Assembly (NCBI GenBank): GCA_000953735.1
Contig: LN554852.1
Location: 2,057,846-2,121,845 of the forward strand
DNA: 64,000 nucleotides
Direction of reading: 5' to 3'
Source of the DNA: Moritella viscosa
Lineage (GTDB): Bacteria > Pseudomonadota > Gammaproteobacteria > Enterobacterales > Moritellaceae
Positions 55,291-64,000 of this stretch are shown piece by piece. The position numbers were made by a program, and so were the translations under genes. The notes under the pieces were generated by a model. The model had not been told where the DNA came from. It was given only the letters and a program-made list of their open reading frames with translations, and searched no databases. Every line of letters starts with the position of its first letter. Positions within the stretch are counted from its first letter, which is position 1.

Positions 55291-57720
55291 CTAGAAAGTT
55301 GGAATTCCATTTCCAGAAAAGCTAATTTTAATATTATTTATTGTACTCAGGTCGATATTTTTCCAGTTATTTAATTTTATGGTCCAAGTTGTAAAAGGAG
55401 TTGGCATAAAATAGTTTAACGCATAATCAGATGCGATAGCGCCACTTGTCAGAATATTCACTTCTTGTGTTTGACTATTTACCAAATTGTAAATGATTCT
55501 TCTAAACAATGGGGTGGCTGTAAAAGTGTAATTATCTTGATGCCTTCTATCTTGATAAGTACCACTCGATAGCAGGTCAATATTATACAAACCTGTCGGT
55601 AATTCAGTTCCCTCTATCAATACACTGGCTTCATCTAGTCTTACTCTGTCGAAATCTGCAAATATGGTGCTATTTAAGGGTAAGGTGAAATGTAAAATAC
55701 CGGTATTTTTAAATTCGGCTAACTTATCTATGTCACTAATGTTATGAATAATCGACGAAAAGTCTTGTGGACGAGGGTAAAATCGATCCAAACTTGCTGC
55801 TTCTTGCTGCTTCTTGCTGCTTCTTGCTGCTTCTTGCTGCTTCTTGCTGCTTCTTGCTGCTTCTTGCTCACGCATAAATGCAAGATCTCGCGTATAAGCA
55901 GCAAATGATTTGTTTAACGACGGCGTGATAGCACTCTCTTCTAAAGACCAGTAAGCAAACGCAGACTGGTAATTGGCAAGGGCGATAAACATAGGGCGTT
56001 TAAGGTTACTCAAGGTTCTGAAAAATGCGTCTTCTAAGGCGTTAACTGCACTGGCATCGTTATCAATTGATTCAATAAGCGCTGATACCCGGTTGATATT
56101 CGCCGCATTAACTTGGCTCGCAATTCTTAAATCAATCTGTCTCGATAACTCTTGAGCCAAATTAATCTCTGTTGCTGAAATCGCTTTTGCTTGCGCTGCA
56201 AGCCTTTCTAGCTCTGTAAGATATGGCTTAGCCCCTGAAACACCCGCACTAATCACTGGCACAAAGTTAGCGCGAGCATCAATGAGGAATTCATCCCACA
56301 CTAGGTTAGATGCTTCCAGTGTTGGTACTGTATGCTGAATCGAATTATAGAATTTAGCGATATCATGGACCACAACTTCATATTTAACATCGTTGGAGAA
56401 AGAGTTGACAGCAGCTAGTGATTCTTGAATCTCACGCTGTTTTTTCACAATAGTATCTAATTGTTCCTTTAACTGGATTATTTTTGTGCCTAAGGCAGGT
56501 AGAGTCTTTGCAAATTCAATTAAACCACTCGGGTCACCGCCAGCTGAACCTGCAATCGCGGTACCGGCTTTGGCTATTGCACTGACTACATCAAACACGG
56601 TTTGTATGGTTGCATCGTTTTCAAAAGTCTCTAAACCTTGTCTAAATGCAATTTGAGCTTTAAGTATATTGGTATCTTGGCCTTGATAGTTAGTCGTTTG
56701 CTTAATAAGCGATTGCCTTAACTGATTGACTTGGTTAACGGATCTTTCAATAATCGCAAATTCAGCATTATTGACGCTTTGCAAATCTTCAAGCATGAGA
56801 AGGGCAAGCTGCTTACGATCTGCAAGCACGATATTTCGATCAATATAGTTCTGATATTTGTCTTCATAAGCGCCCATTGCAGCTAAATAACTCGCATAGG
56901 TATATTCATACATATCATGGTTTAAGCTCGGCACATAATTAGGATTATTGTAAGAGAGTTGAATGAATTGCTTTAAGTTTGATACTTGTAAATAGAGTGA
57001 CTTTAATTCTACGTTGTTAGCAATTGTAACCGGCATGAACCTTAATACGCTTTCAACCCAGTCAAGCATTGCAACGCTAAGTTCTGGTGCGTTATCAAAA
57101 ATAGATGCTGCCATGTCAAAAGAATGATTAAAAACAGCTAAGTATGGATTACTATCGATTGCGATTAAGCCGTCTATTTCATTCTTTATTACGGTCTTGT
57201 TATATACCGTTTCTGAGATAGTATAAATTTCACCAAAACCATCCGTTACCGGCATGACAATATCAAACTCATAACCAGACGGGAGTAGAGTGATCACGTT
57301 TATATTATCATTGATGTTTTTTGCAAATACTCCCAAGCTGACTGAGTTTGGCGTTCTTGCATCTATATTCAATGTGATGGCTTTATCGCCGGTAATGTTT
57401 CTCGCAAATATAAATAAGCGCTGATTCGTTAAGTTTGTGATAACACTTTCAGTAACAACCAGTGTATCTGCAACAATAACGATTACATTCGGTTTATTAG
57501 TACCAGTCGTTAATGAATAATCATTTAAAACGGTACTCAAATTTAGCAACATTCCCGAAGCTAAATAAGTCTGTCCATCATTGTTAATTGTTTTTTCAGT
57601 GACGTTATCAGGTAAATTTTTAGGTTGTGCGAGCTTATAATTATTAAGCCAGTCAGTGGCGCTGACGCTCACGCTAAATAACAAACTGAGAGTAATTATA
57701 AAATGGTTGAAAATCTTCAT
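55291..57720 (-). CDS. Large secreted protein with helical core and 10-bp repeat tract
   Basis: 809 residues; Sec signal peptide cleaved near SVSA|TDWL. The N-terminal 200 residues look beta-rich. Residues 240-560 are long helices interrupted by a glycine-rich hydrophobic stretch (FDVVSAIAKAGTAIAGSAGG), as in ClyA/Xax-type pore-forming proteins. Residues 618-643 are a repeat (EAARSSKKQQ) encoded by a 10-bp tandem array; a beta-rich C-terminal domain follows. It sits 128 bases after another secreted helical protein, so they may form a two-component system. Function is not established; no catalytic motif is seen. Confidence 0.5.
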   Translation of the reverse strand: MKIFNHFIITLSLLFSVSVSATDWLNNYKLAQPKNLPDNVTEKTINNDGQTYLASGMLLNLSTVLNDYSLTTGTNKPNVIVIVADTLVVTESVITNLTNQRLFIFARNITGDKAITLNIDARTPNSVSLGVFAKNINDNINVITLLPSGYEFDIVMPVTDGFGEIYTISETVYNKTVIKNEIDGLIAIDSNPYLAVFNHSFDMAASIFDNAPELSVAMLDWVESVLRFMPVTIANNVELKSLYLQVSNLKQFIQLSYNNPNYVPSLNHDMYEYTYASYLAAMGAYEDKYQNYIDRNIVLADRKQLALLMLEDLQSVNNAEFAIIERSVNQVNQLRQSLIKQTTNYQGQDTNILKAQIAFRQGLETFENDATIQTVFDVVSAIAKAGTAIAGSAGGDPSGLIEFAKTLPALGTKIIQLKEQLDTIVKKQREIQESLAAVNSFSNDVKYEVVVHDIAKFYNSIQHTVPTLEASNLVWDEFLIDARANFVPVISAGVSGAKPYLTELERLAAQAKAISATEINLAQELSRQIDLRIASQVNAANINRVSALIESIDNDASAVNALEDAFFRTLSNLKRPMFIALANYQSAFAYWSLEESAITPSLNKSFAAYTRDLAFMREQEAARSSKKQQEAARSSKKQQEAASLDRFYPRPQDFSSIIHNISDIDKLAEFKNTGILHFTLPLNSTIFADFDRVRLDEASVLIEGTELPTGLYNIDLLSSGTYQDRRHQDNYTFTATPLFRRIIYNLVNSQTQEVNILTSGAIASDYALNYFMPTPFTTWTIKLNNWKNIDLSTINNIKISFSGNGIPTF
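55793..55868. repeat. 10-bp tandem repeat inside the secreted-protein gene
   Basis: About 7.6 copies of TTCTTGCTGC. Because 10 is not a multiple of 3, gain or loss of one unit shifts the frame after residue 643; three units make ten codons. All three frames stay open through the array. Confidence 0.95.
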
Positions 57721-57783
57721 CTTATGTCCTTATGATCATAGGAGTATGGATAATATTGATTGAGTTGATATAGGTCGTTACCG

Positions 57784-57819
57784 CTATTTATCTAACCCTA
57801 CATAGCGTTAGATAAATAG
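57784..57819. terminator. Hairpin between the two secreted-protein genes
   Basis: A 13-bp perfect stem CTATTTATCTAAC and complement around a 10-base loop. No T-run. It may attenuate transcription from the upstream gene (57849-59069) into the downstream one. Confidence 0.5.
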
Positions 57820-57848
57820 AGCCAGATAAATAGTGTTAATAAATACCT

Positions 57849-59069
57849 CTATTCCACGATCACATAAGCGTTCTGCGCAAATTGTCTTGCTTTGTTGCTT
57901 ATTTCGAGCCATTTAGGCCCTACGGTGCCAGCCAATGGACTACTTACAATATCAGCGACCACTAAGTTGGCATTACGTAAGGCATCTTCACTGTCTAATG
58001 AATTTAGTGATGTGGTGAGCGAGTCGAAATCACTTTCTAGACCTTGCCAATGCAGCTGTACTTTTTTAAGCTGAGGTAATGCATTTTCAATATGTGTCAG
58101 CATATCATTGATGTTTGAATGAGCGAGTTCGTAAGAAGCAGCAAGGTTAACCGCATGTTCTAAACTTGTATTTGCCGCATTTATTTGATTGTCTATTTCT
58201 TCAATCAAATTATCTAACCTGACTTTTCTAGCGCCTTCAATACTGCCACAAATAGTTAAAACAAGCGGACCACCTATTGCGCAGAGGCCAATATTACGTT
58301 TTGCTTCACTTAGATCGCTCCTGTAACCTGCTATTTCATCGTTTAACAGACGGATGTTCTCTCTTAATGTACTAATAGTAGCGCTGCTTAATAATGTTGA
58401 AAAATCGCCTTCAATAACATCAAGTTGTGCTTTTTGTGCTTCAACATCGGCTGCAAACTGCTTTAAATCCTCAACGGCTTTCGTTGTTGCTTGCTGCTGT
58501 TTATGGCTAAAGTTCTTTAATACATTTAAAAATGAGAGTGCAGCATCGCGATTGGTCGCTGCTGCGGAAAGGTTATACGCAAAAGCGTTTTGTTGTAGCT
58601 GGGTAAGTTGATTCATCAAGGGCTGGATTAGTTGTGGATGTATATTACCGTAGTTTGCAAGTTGTAATGCTAAATCAACAATGCTTGGGTAAATTTTGGA
58701 GTTCCAATCATAACCTGACTGATTAATATTAGTGAATTCAGTGAGCAAATTTTGATATTGAAACGTAAATTCATCATTAGCTGGAAACTTTGTGAGTGTA
58801 CGTAAAGATGCTTCTGTTTTTGGTAATGCGATGGCCGCTGTTGCATAGGCTTGAATTTGATACCACTCCGTAGTTGAAAGTAAGGATGTATCTGAGCCTG
58901 TATCAAGGAATAATGAGTCACCTTCAAAATTACCTTGGATCGTATCATAATCTAGAGGTGGAATTTCAGTGACGGTTTGTGCATGCAATAACGTTGAGCC
59001 AACAATAGATAAAGCAAGTAAGCTCATTTTGAAACCACGTAGTCGTTTATGAGTTGTGTTAGTTTTCAT
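57849..59069 (-). CDS. Secreted long-helical protein, possible ClyA-like pore-forming protein
   Basis: 406 residues; signal peptide ending LLHA|QTVTE. Nearly all-helical with long amphipathic runs (residues 120-230 and 260-350). In the middle is a membrane-inserting-type hydrophobic hairpin NIGLCAIGGPLVLTICGSIE. That arrangement (coiled helices plus one hydrophobic tongue) is the hallmark of ClyA/HBL/MakA-type alpha-pore-forming toxins. I recognise no exact family, so toxicity is a hypothesis. A membrane-bound ToxR-like regulator is encoded divergently upstream, which supports co-regulation as a secreted virulence-type locus. Confidence 0.45.
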   Translation of the reverse strand: MKTNTTHKRLRGFKMSLLALSIVGSTLLHAQTVTEIPPLDYDTIQGNFEGDSLFLDTGSDTSLLSTTEWYQIQAYATAAIALPKTEASLRTLTKFPANDEFTFQYQNLLTEFTNINQSGYDWNSKIYPSIVDLALQLANYGNIHPQLIQPLMNQLTQLQQNAFAYNLSAAATNRDAALSFLNVLKNFSHKQQQATTKAVEDLKQFAADVEAQKAQLDVIEGDFSTLLSSATISTLRENIRLLNDEIAGYRSDLSEAKRNIGLCAIGGPLVLTICGSIEGARKVRLDNLIEEIDNQINAANTSLEHAVNLAASYELAHSNINDMLTHIENALPQLKKVQLHWQGLESDFDSLTTSLNSLDSEDALRNANLVVADIVSSPLAGTVGPKWLEISNKARQFAQNAYVIVE

Positions 59070-59576
59070 TTGTTTGTTCCCTTAGTAAGTAAATAGATAA
59101 ATATCATTTTATTTTTAAGGTTTAAGAAATATTAAGCCTTTTCCGCGATAGAAATATGTCAGACCGAAAGAATTGTTTTTGGAACACAGGTCAAAATTTG
59201 ATATGTATCAAAAGTTCTAATTATATTTATGGCTTTTTATATGTATAAAACTATTGATTTATAAGTGTTTTGTTTTTATTTTAAATATGTATAAATGCAG
59301 TTATTATTGCTAACTAGCAGAGTTAATCGCAGTACTAATGCAATAAGCAGGGGGGATTTAAGAAAAATATGGATTTTTAACATTGTAAATCTAAAAATAT
59401 CTTCTATATAAGCACCATTTAAATTCTGACTATCTAAATTAGAACGTTCATCTTTATTAAATACTCAATAAGAAATATATAGCTATATTTAGTTTTTCAG
59501 GTTATATATGCTAAACAGCATGTAAGATATTAATTATTATGATGTTAATTTATTATCCTGATGGAAGGTTCCTTTT
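59070..59576. other. Divergent regulatory region of the secreted-protein operon
   Basis: About 500 very AT-rich bases between the secreted-protein genes and the ToxR-like gene. It is the likely binding region for that regulator. No RNA gene or ORF seen. Confidence 0.4.
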
Positions 59577-60743
59577 ATGACATACCAGTTTTCAAATAAT
59601 GTCATTTTTTGTAAAATAAAAGCGAATCTTAAAAGTCCGGAAGGTATACAGAAATTAAGTTCATCAGAAAAAGAAATTATTGATTTATTATGTAGCCAAA
59701 ATGGTGCCGTTGTTTCTAAAGAAGAGCTGAAGGTTATAGGCTGGCCGGGGTTGGAAGTAACCGATCAATCTTTAACACAAGCTATTTATTCACTAAGGAA
59801 AAAATTAGCGTTATGTGGCGCTGATGATGTTATTGCGACTGTCTTCAACCAGGGCTATACCGTTAAAAATACGGAGCTATTATCGGAAAATGCGTTATCT
59901 TTACAAGCGCACTCTATCTATAAGATCAACGCTACAAATATACTGTTATTTTTCATTTGTTTACTATTACCCTACATACTTTATGAGCAACTTCTACAGA
60001 GTGAAAGTCATAATGAAGAATTGGCTTTCTTGTTTCCTAAAACAAACTATACACATAATGGTAATTACCTTACGCTTATCTCAAATGAGAACATAAACAA
60101 AGATAGAAAAGTTATGATTGAAATGTTCTCTGATAAAATACCAACTAAAAGTAAGGTATTTTCTTTTATAACCAATAATAAAACCTATATTCTAGCTTGC
60201 CCATTAAGTAATAATGCCATTATGTGTGACAGTACTATAAGTAAAGTATTAGAATTACCTGCAAATGAAGAGAACATAGCGGCTAATAAAGTGAAAGAGT
60301 GGTTCTCATTACAGCAAGAAATTAAAACTGCTCTCCCGCTATTTACAGGGATAATGATGAGTTCGACTAACTATATGTTTGTTGATGAACAACTCACCAT
60401 TACGGATAAAATGCGCTTTATTTTCAATTTTAAAAATCAGGTCGAAAGTGGATTTAAAGAATTCAAGATTAAAGATAAAAAATATGAAGGGAAGTATAAA
60501 GGCTCTATATTATATTCAAAGAAATCAGATACAAAAAATACCTTTATTAGCCGTAGTGGTGATTTTACGTTTAGTTTTGATAACGACGTCGGTACCACAG
60601 CGTTAATTATGCAAAATAGAACGATAGATATTATTCCTTTTAATCGTAGTATGAAAGACAAATGTAGCAAAAAAATTACAGAGAAACGTGTCATTTGGAA
60701 GGTTGAAGAATGGGGGAATCAATCTCTATGGGTGACCCTGTAA
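59577..60743 (+). CDS. ToxR/CadC-like membrane transcriptional regulator, C-terminus replaced by IS256 insertion
   Basis: 388 residues. An N-terminal winged-helix DNA-binding domain of the OmpR type (SSSEKEIIDLLCSQNGAVVS, WPGLEVTDQSLTQAIYSLRK), a membrane helix (NILLFFICLLLPYILYEQLL) and a periplasmic domain. The present stop arises inside the IS256 end. Rejoining the flanks across the 8-bp duplication extends the frame by 16 residues (STSANKMWLFEEHPLY after the Val) to a stop at 62096-62098. So only the last residues were replaced (by TL), and the DNA-binding and membrane parts should be intact. Periplasmic function may be altered. Likely regulator of the divergent secreted proteins. Confidence 0.8.
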   Translation: MTYQFSNNVIFCKIKANLKSPEGIQKLSSSEKEIIDLLCSQNGAVVSKEELKVIGWPGLEVTDQSLTQAIYSLRKKLALCGADDVIATVFNQGYTVKNTELLSENALSLQAHSIYKINATNILLFFICLLLPYILYEQLLQSESHNEELAFLFPKTNYTHNGNYLTLISNENINKDRKVMIEMFSDKIPTKSKVFSFITNNKTYILACPLSNNAIMCDSTISKVLELPANEENIAANKVKEWFSLQQEIKTALPLFTGIMMSSTNYMFVDEQLTITDKMRFIFNFKNQVESGFKEFKIKDKKYEGKYKGSILYSKKSDTKNTFISRSGDFTFSFDNDVGTTALIMQNRTIDIIPFNRSMKDKCSKKITEKRVIWKVEEWGNQSLWVTL

Positions 60744-62038
60744 ATGATTCTGTGTAATTACCATTTTAGAGATGATCTTTTAATCGGTCTTCAAATTCAA
60801 TGATAAAACGATTCATGGCTGCTTTCCAGTTATGGATCGGCATCGACCACTTTTTTGAAGCTGAACGGATCGCTAAATACACTACTTTTTTAGCTGAATC
60901 ATCGCTTGGAAATACCTTCCTATTCTTGATTGCTTTACGTATAACGCTGTTAAGTGATTCAATGGCGTTCGTTGTGTAAATCGCTTTTCTGATATCCTTA
61001 GGATATCTGAAAAACGTATTTAAGTTCTCCCAATTGCTAATCCATGACTTTGATATTTGTGGATATTTATCATCCCAGCGTTCTGAAAACGCATCTCGTT
61101 CCATTAACGCTATATCTTCAGTATCTGCTTGGTAAATTCGTTTTAGGTCTGCCGTTACCGCCTTGTAGTCTTTCCAGGATACAAATCGTAGTGAATTTCT
61201 AATCATATGAACGATACAAAGCTGGATATGAGTTTCAGGGTAAACTGTATTAATTGCATCTGGAAAGCCTTTCAGGCCATCTACACACGCGATTAGGATG
61301 TCTTCGACACCTCTATTCTGTAACTCTGTTAATACATTCAGCCAAAATTTAGCACCTTCATTCTCAGCGAACCACAAGCCTAACAGCTCTTTTTCACCGT
61401 CAAGGTTTATGGCTAAAGCAAGAAATACGGCTTTGTTAATTACGCGATTGTCTTGGCGTATTTTAACGACTATGCAATCTAAATAAACGATAGGATAGAT
61501 GCTATCTAGCGGCCTATTTTGCCACTCGTTTACTTCTTCAATGACGGCATTGGTTACTTTTGATATGAGGGTTGGAGAGATATCCGCATTGTACATTTCT
61601 TTAAATGAATCAACGATATCACGTGTTGTCATTCCTCGAGCATAGAGACTCAGGATCTTATCATCCATCGACGTAAAACGAGTTTGGTTTTTCTTGACCA
61701 GCTTCGGTTCAAAGCTACCCTCGCGATCTCTGGGTGTATCAAGTTCAAATTGGCCATCTTCAGTTTTTAGTGTTTTGGATGAATGTCCATTTCGGTAATT
61801 TCGCGAGGTTTCTTTCTGGTTTTTTTCATAACCCAGATGGTCATCTAGCTCCGCATTGAGCGCAGCTTCAACGGTTATTTTAGTTAGCATTTGACTAAAA
61901 TCGAGGAGGTCTTGTTGAGATTTCAAGCCTTTTGCGGCTTCCTTTGCAAAGGCTTCAAGTTCTTGCTTTGTCATAATTACCTATCCTTAATATGATTAAG
62001 TTAATGATAGGCAATTACACAGATTTCGGGACAGGGTC
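60734..62038 (-). mobile_element. IS256-family insertion sequence
   Basis: 1305 bases with imperfect inverted ends (GACCCTGT, 7 bases, TCTGTGTAATT at both ends) and an 8-bp target duplication CTATGGGT (60726-60733 and 62039-62046). Confidence 0.93.
60766..61974 (-). CDS. IS256-family transposase
   Basis: 402 residues, full length. The family's DDE core is visible: YLDCIVVKIRQD (first Asp), LIACVDGLKGFPDAINTVYP (second Asp) and TTNAIESLNSVIRKAIKNRK with the catalytic Glu. The N-terminal DNA-binding region (ALNAELDDHLGYEKNQ) is complete. Probably still active. Confidence 0.95.
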   Translation of the reverse strand: MTKQELEAFAKEAAKGLKSQQDLLDFSQMLTKITVEAALNAELDDHLGYEKNQKETSRNYRNGHSSKTLKTEDGQFELDTPRDREGSFEPKLVKKNQTRFTSMDDKILSLYARGMTTRDIVDSFKEMYNADISPTLISKVTNAVIEEVNEWQNRPLDSIYPIVYLDCIVVKIRQDNRVINKAVFLALAINLDGEKELLGLWFAENEGAKFWLNVLTELQNRGVEDILIACVDGLKGFPDAINTVYPETHIQLCIVHMIRNSLRFVSWKDYKAVTADLKRIYQADTEDIALMERDAFSERWDDKYPQISKSWISNWENLNTFFRYPKDIRKAIYTTNAIESLNSVIRKAIKNRKVFPSDDSAKKVVYLAIRSASKKWSMPIHNWKAAMNRFIIEFEDRLKDHL

Positions 62039-62180
62039 CTATGGGTATCAACTTCTGCTAATAAGATGTGGTTGTTTGAAGAACATCCACTATATTAACT
62101 TTTACTTTCTGCATTGCGATATTTAAACCACAGTGTTACTAATAGTAACTATATTCCCTCATTGATTATTCTGATTTCTT

Positions 62181-63653
62181 ATGACCACCGCTAAATTCAC
62201 ACAAGGCTCTACTCTGTCTCATATTATTTATATGAGCTCTACAGGTGCTATTGGCTTAACTTGTCTTTTCCTCGTTGATTTACTTGATCTGTTTTATCTC
62301 AGTTTACTTGGCGAACAGCATTTAGCTGCGGCGGTTGGTTATGCGGGAACAGTGGCTTTCTTTACTACTTCAATATCGATTGGTCTGTCTATTGCTATGG
62401 GAGCATTAGTGTCTAAAGCGTTGGGGCAGGGGAAACGTAAAAGTGCAGAGTCTTATGTAACGAATATCAGCATAGTTACCATTTTTGTATCGCTGATCAT
62501 TATGCTATTAACTTGGTTTAATATTGAAATATTGTTGAGTCTACTGGGTGCAAAAGGTGAGACGTTACGCTTGGGGACCATGTATTTACAAATCTTAGTT
62601 CCTTCGATGCCGCTAATGTCAATCGCTATGTCACTCGGTGCGAGTTTACGTGCAGTCGGTGATGGTAAATTATCTATGCTATCTACGATTGGTGGTGGTT
62701 TAGTTAATGCGATATTAGATCCTATTTTTATTTTTACGCTAGGTATGGGGATTGAAGGTGCGGCTATCGCGAGTGTGCTGTCTCGTTGCGCTGTATTTGC
62801 CCTGTCATTTTATGGGGTTTATTCAAAACATAAGCTATTAGGTCGTTGGCATATCAACCGTTTTAAAGCCCAACTACCCTTTATTATGGCCATCGCGCTA
62901 CCAGCAATGCTAACGAACATTGCAACGCCAATCGGTAATGCGTTTGTTACGCGTAGTATCGCGGAATTTGGAGATAGCTTTATGGCGGGTTATGCAACTA
63001 TTAACCGTATTCTACCTGTTGCATTTGGTATGATCTTCGCATTATCCGGGGCTATTGGCCCGATTTTAGGACAGAACTACGGAGCTAAATTAATACCACG
63101 TGTACGTAAAAGTTTAAAGGATGCGTTATGGTTTTGCGCTGGTTATGTGTTTGTTGTTTCTTTCATCTTGTATTTGCTCGAAGATTACTTGATCAGAGGC
63201 TTTAATCTGACTGGTGATGCGGTTGAAGTGGTTACTTTGTTCTGTCGTTTATTAGCACTGACGTTTGTTTTTAACGGCATGATGTTTATTGCTAATGCAA
63301 GTTTTAATAACTTAGGTAAACCTAAATATTCGACTTGGTTTAATATGGGAAAAGCAACATTGGGCACGATCCCATTTGTACTTATTGGTGCAGATATAGC
63401 GGGTGTTAAGGGGATATTAATTGGCCAGGCGTTAGGGTCTGTTTTCTTTGGTATTGCTTCTATCATGCTAGCATTTAAGTTAATCAAACAAAAAGAATGT
63501 AAGACGCATCATAATAGTGAACTGGCAAACAAGTTAGCAGAGGTTGAGACAACATCCACGGTCAATGCGCTGTCTTCTGAATGTTCACAATTTGGTATGT
63601 ACAGCGAAGAGTGTGATAGTAAAGGTTGTAACTTACTATTAGATGAAAAATAA
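62181..63653 (+). CDS. MATE-family multidrug efflux transporter
   Basis: 490 residues, twelve membrane spans in two homologous halves. The N-half has the family region YLSLLGEQHLAAAVGYAGTV and the C-half ALPAMLTNIATPIGNAFVTR. It uses a sodium or proton gradient to export cationic compounds. The C-terminal 50 residues are a cysteine-containing polar tail (ECSQFGMYSEECDSKGCNLL), longer than usual. Its start ATG 62181 lacks a strong ribosome site. It follows the IS256 element, so transcription may be influenced by it. Confidence 0.9.
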   Translation: MTTAKFTQGSTLSHIIYMSSTGAIGLTCLFLVDLLDLFYLSLLGEQHLAAAVGYAGTVAFFTTSISIGLSIAMGALVSKALGQGKRKSAESYVTNISIVTIFVSLIIMLLTWFNIEILLSLLGAKGETLRLGTMYLQILVPSMPLMSIAMSLGASLRAVGDGKLSMLSTIGGGLVNAILDPIFIFTLGMGIEGAAIASVLSRCAVFALSFYGVYSKHKLLGRWHINRFKAQLPFIMAIALPAMLTNIATPIGNAFVTRSIAEFGDSFMAGYATINRILPVAFGMIFALSGAIGPILGQNYGAKLIPRVRKSLKDALWFCAGYVFVVSFILYLLEDYLIRGFNLTGDAVEVVTLFCRLLALTFVFNGMMFIANASFNNLGKPKYSTWFNMGKATLGTIPFVLIGADIAGVKGILIGQALGSVFFGIASIMLAFKLIKQKECKTHHNSELANKLAEVETTSTVNALSSECSQFGMYSEECDSKGCNLLLDEK

Positions 63654-63870
63654 ATGTTAACTCTTAACCTGTAAGTGAATAAGAATAGCTAATCATAAAG
63701 TCAAAACTAAATTAGTACTTTAATTTTAACAAAGTGATGTAAACTCGATAATAATGCTTTCGAAAGAGAAACAAGTTCTTAATCGGGTTATTTTGAGACT
63801 AGCAACACTAGGCTTGGGTAATAAGTAATAGTTGTTTTATGTATGTAAATAAAAATTTAAATGGAGACGT

Positions 63871-64000
63871 ATGCTACATCAAACCATTATAAAAATACGC
63901 GGACAAGTAAATAAGTTAATACCAATCCCGCTTCCTAAACTGATTGAAGGTGGGGGCTCTGTTGTACAAACAGGGGGCGCATTGAAAGAGCTCGGTGGTG
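63871..64000 (+). CDS. Iron-containing alcohol dehydrogenase, N-terminus (partial)
   Basis: 43 codons, running off the right edge. IPIPLPKLIEGGGSVVQTGG resembles the N-terminus of group III metal-dependent alcohol dehydrogenases of Vibrio and relatives. Ribosome site TGGAGA before ATG 63871. The catalytic iron ligands would be outside the window. Confidence 0.65.
   Translation, partial: MLHQTIIKIRGQVNKLIPIPLPKLIEGGGSVVQTGGALKELGG

Overview
The window looks like chromosome from a marine, cold-adapted gammaproteobacterium. Protein-level resemblance and base composition suggest Moritella or a close Vibrio/Shewanella relative, but there is no rRNA to prove it. It has a conserved housekeeping backbone broken by one 25.5 kb mobile island, three insertion sequences and several decayed genes.

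Left backbone (1-4845): an outer-membrane lipase-type lipoprotein (partial), a P-loop kinase-like protein, a chromate transporter, a deletion pseudogene of a periplasmic binding protein, a cysteine-rich CWC/DUF5522 protein and a PP-loop (diphthine-ammonia ligase-like) ATPase.

Mobile defence island (about 4830-30287): a 49-bp perfect direct repeat (4781-4829 and 30239-30287) marks both ends. The island entered the 3' end of the PP-loop gene and brought a replacement 3' end that restores the protein. Inside are a damaged IS1595-family copy, a four-gene recombinase module (three tyrosine recombinases plus a small helical protein, Gamma-Mobile-Trio-like), a DUF2971 gene divergent from an AAA_13/RloC-like ATPase, and a complete type I-F CRISPR-Cas system (cas1, cas2-3, csy1-4) with an array of 48 repeats and 47 spacers.

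The most interesting signal is between cas2-3 and csy1. On the minus strand two degenerate CRISPR repeats flank a 19-nt pseudo-spacer. The first ends in the exact 8-nt I-F handle and the second keeps the exact GTACA loop on a compensated stem. The first 17 nt of the pseudo-spacer match a CC-flanked site just upstream of csy1, with mismatches only at positions 6 and 12, and the next mismatch is at 18. These are the bases that Csy3 flips out of the guide. This is a strong candidate for a crRNA-like RNA (CreR/CreA type) that directs the Csy complex to repress its own operon.

Middle backbone (30303-48751): a PD-(D/E)XK-like protein, an ABC-like membrane protein with a decayed ATPase and a C-terminal cyclic-nucleotide domain, a cold-shock protein, a histidine kinase with a sigma54-dependent response regulator, a HEAT-repeat protein, and a respiratory cluster. 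That cluster has two di-haem peroxidase-like cytochromes, a Rieske subunit, a molybdopterin oxidoreductase of the AioA/IdrA family and a small cytochrome c, and best fits dissimilatory iodate reduction (idrP-idrP-idrB-idrA). A near-ideal -24/-12 promoter precedes it, matching the sigma54 activator next door. A second IS1595 copy interrupts idrA with a clean 8-bp duplication.

Right backbone (49024-64000): peptide deformylase, a cold-shock-domain membrane protein, a HAD phosphatase, a YdjM-type membrane protein, DUF2750, a chemoreceptor with one nonsense codon, tRNA-Ser(TGA), two secreted long-helical proteins (possible ClyA-like pore-forming proteins, one with a 10-bp repeat tract that could phase-vary it), a ToxR-like regulator truncated by an IS256 element, a MATE efflux pump and the start of an iron-containing alcohol dehydrogenase.
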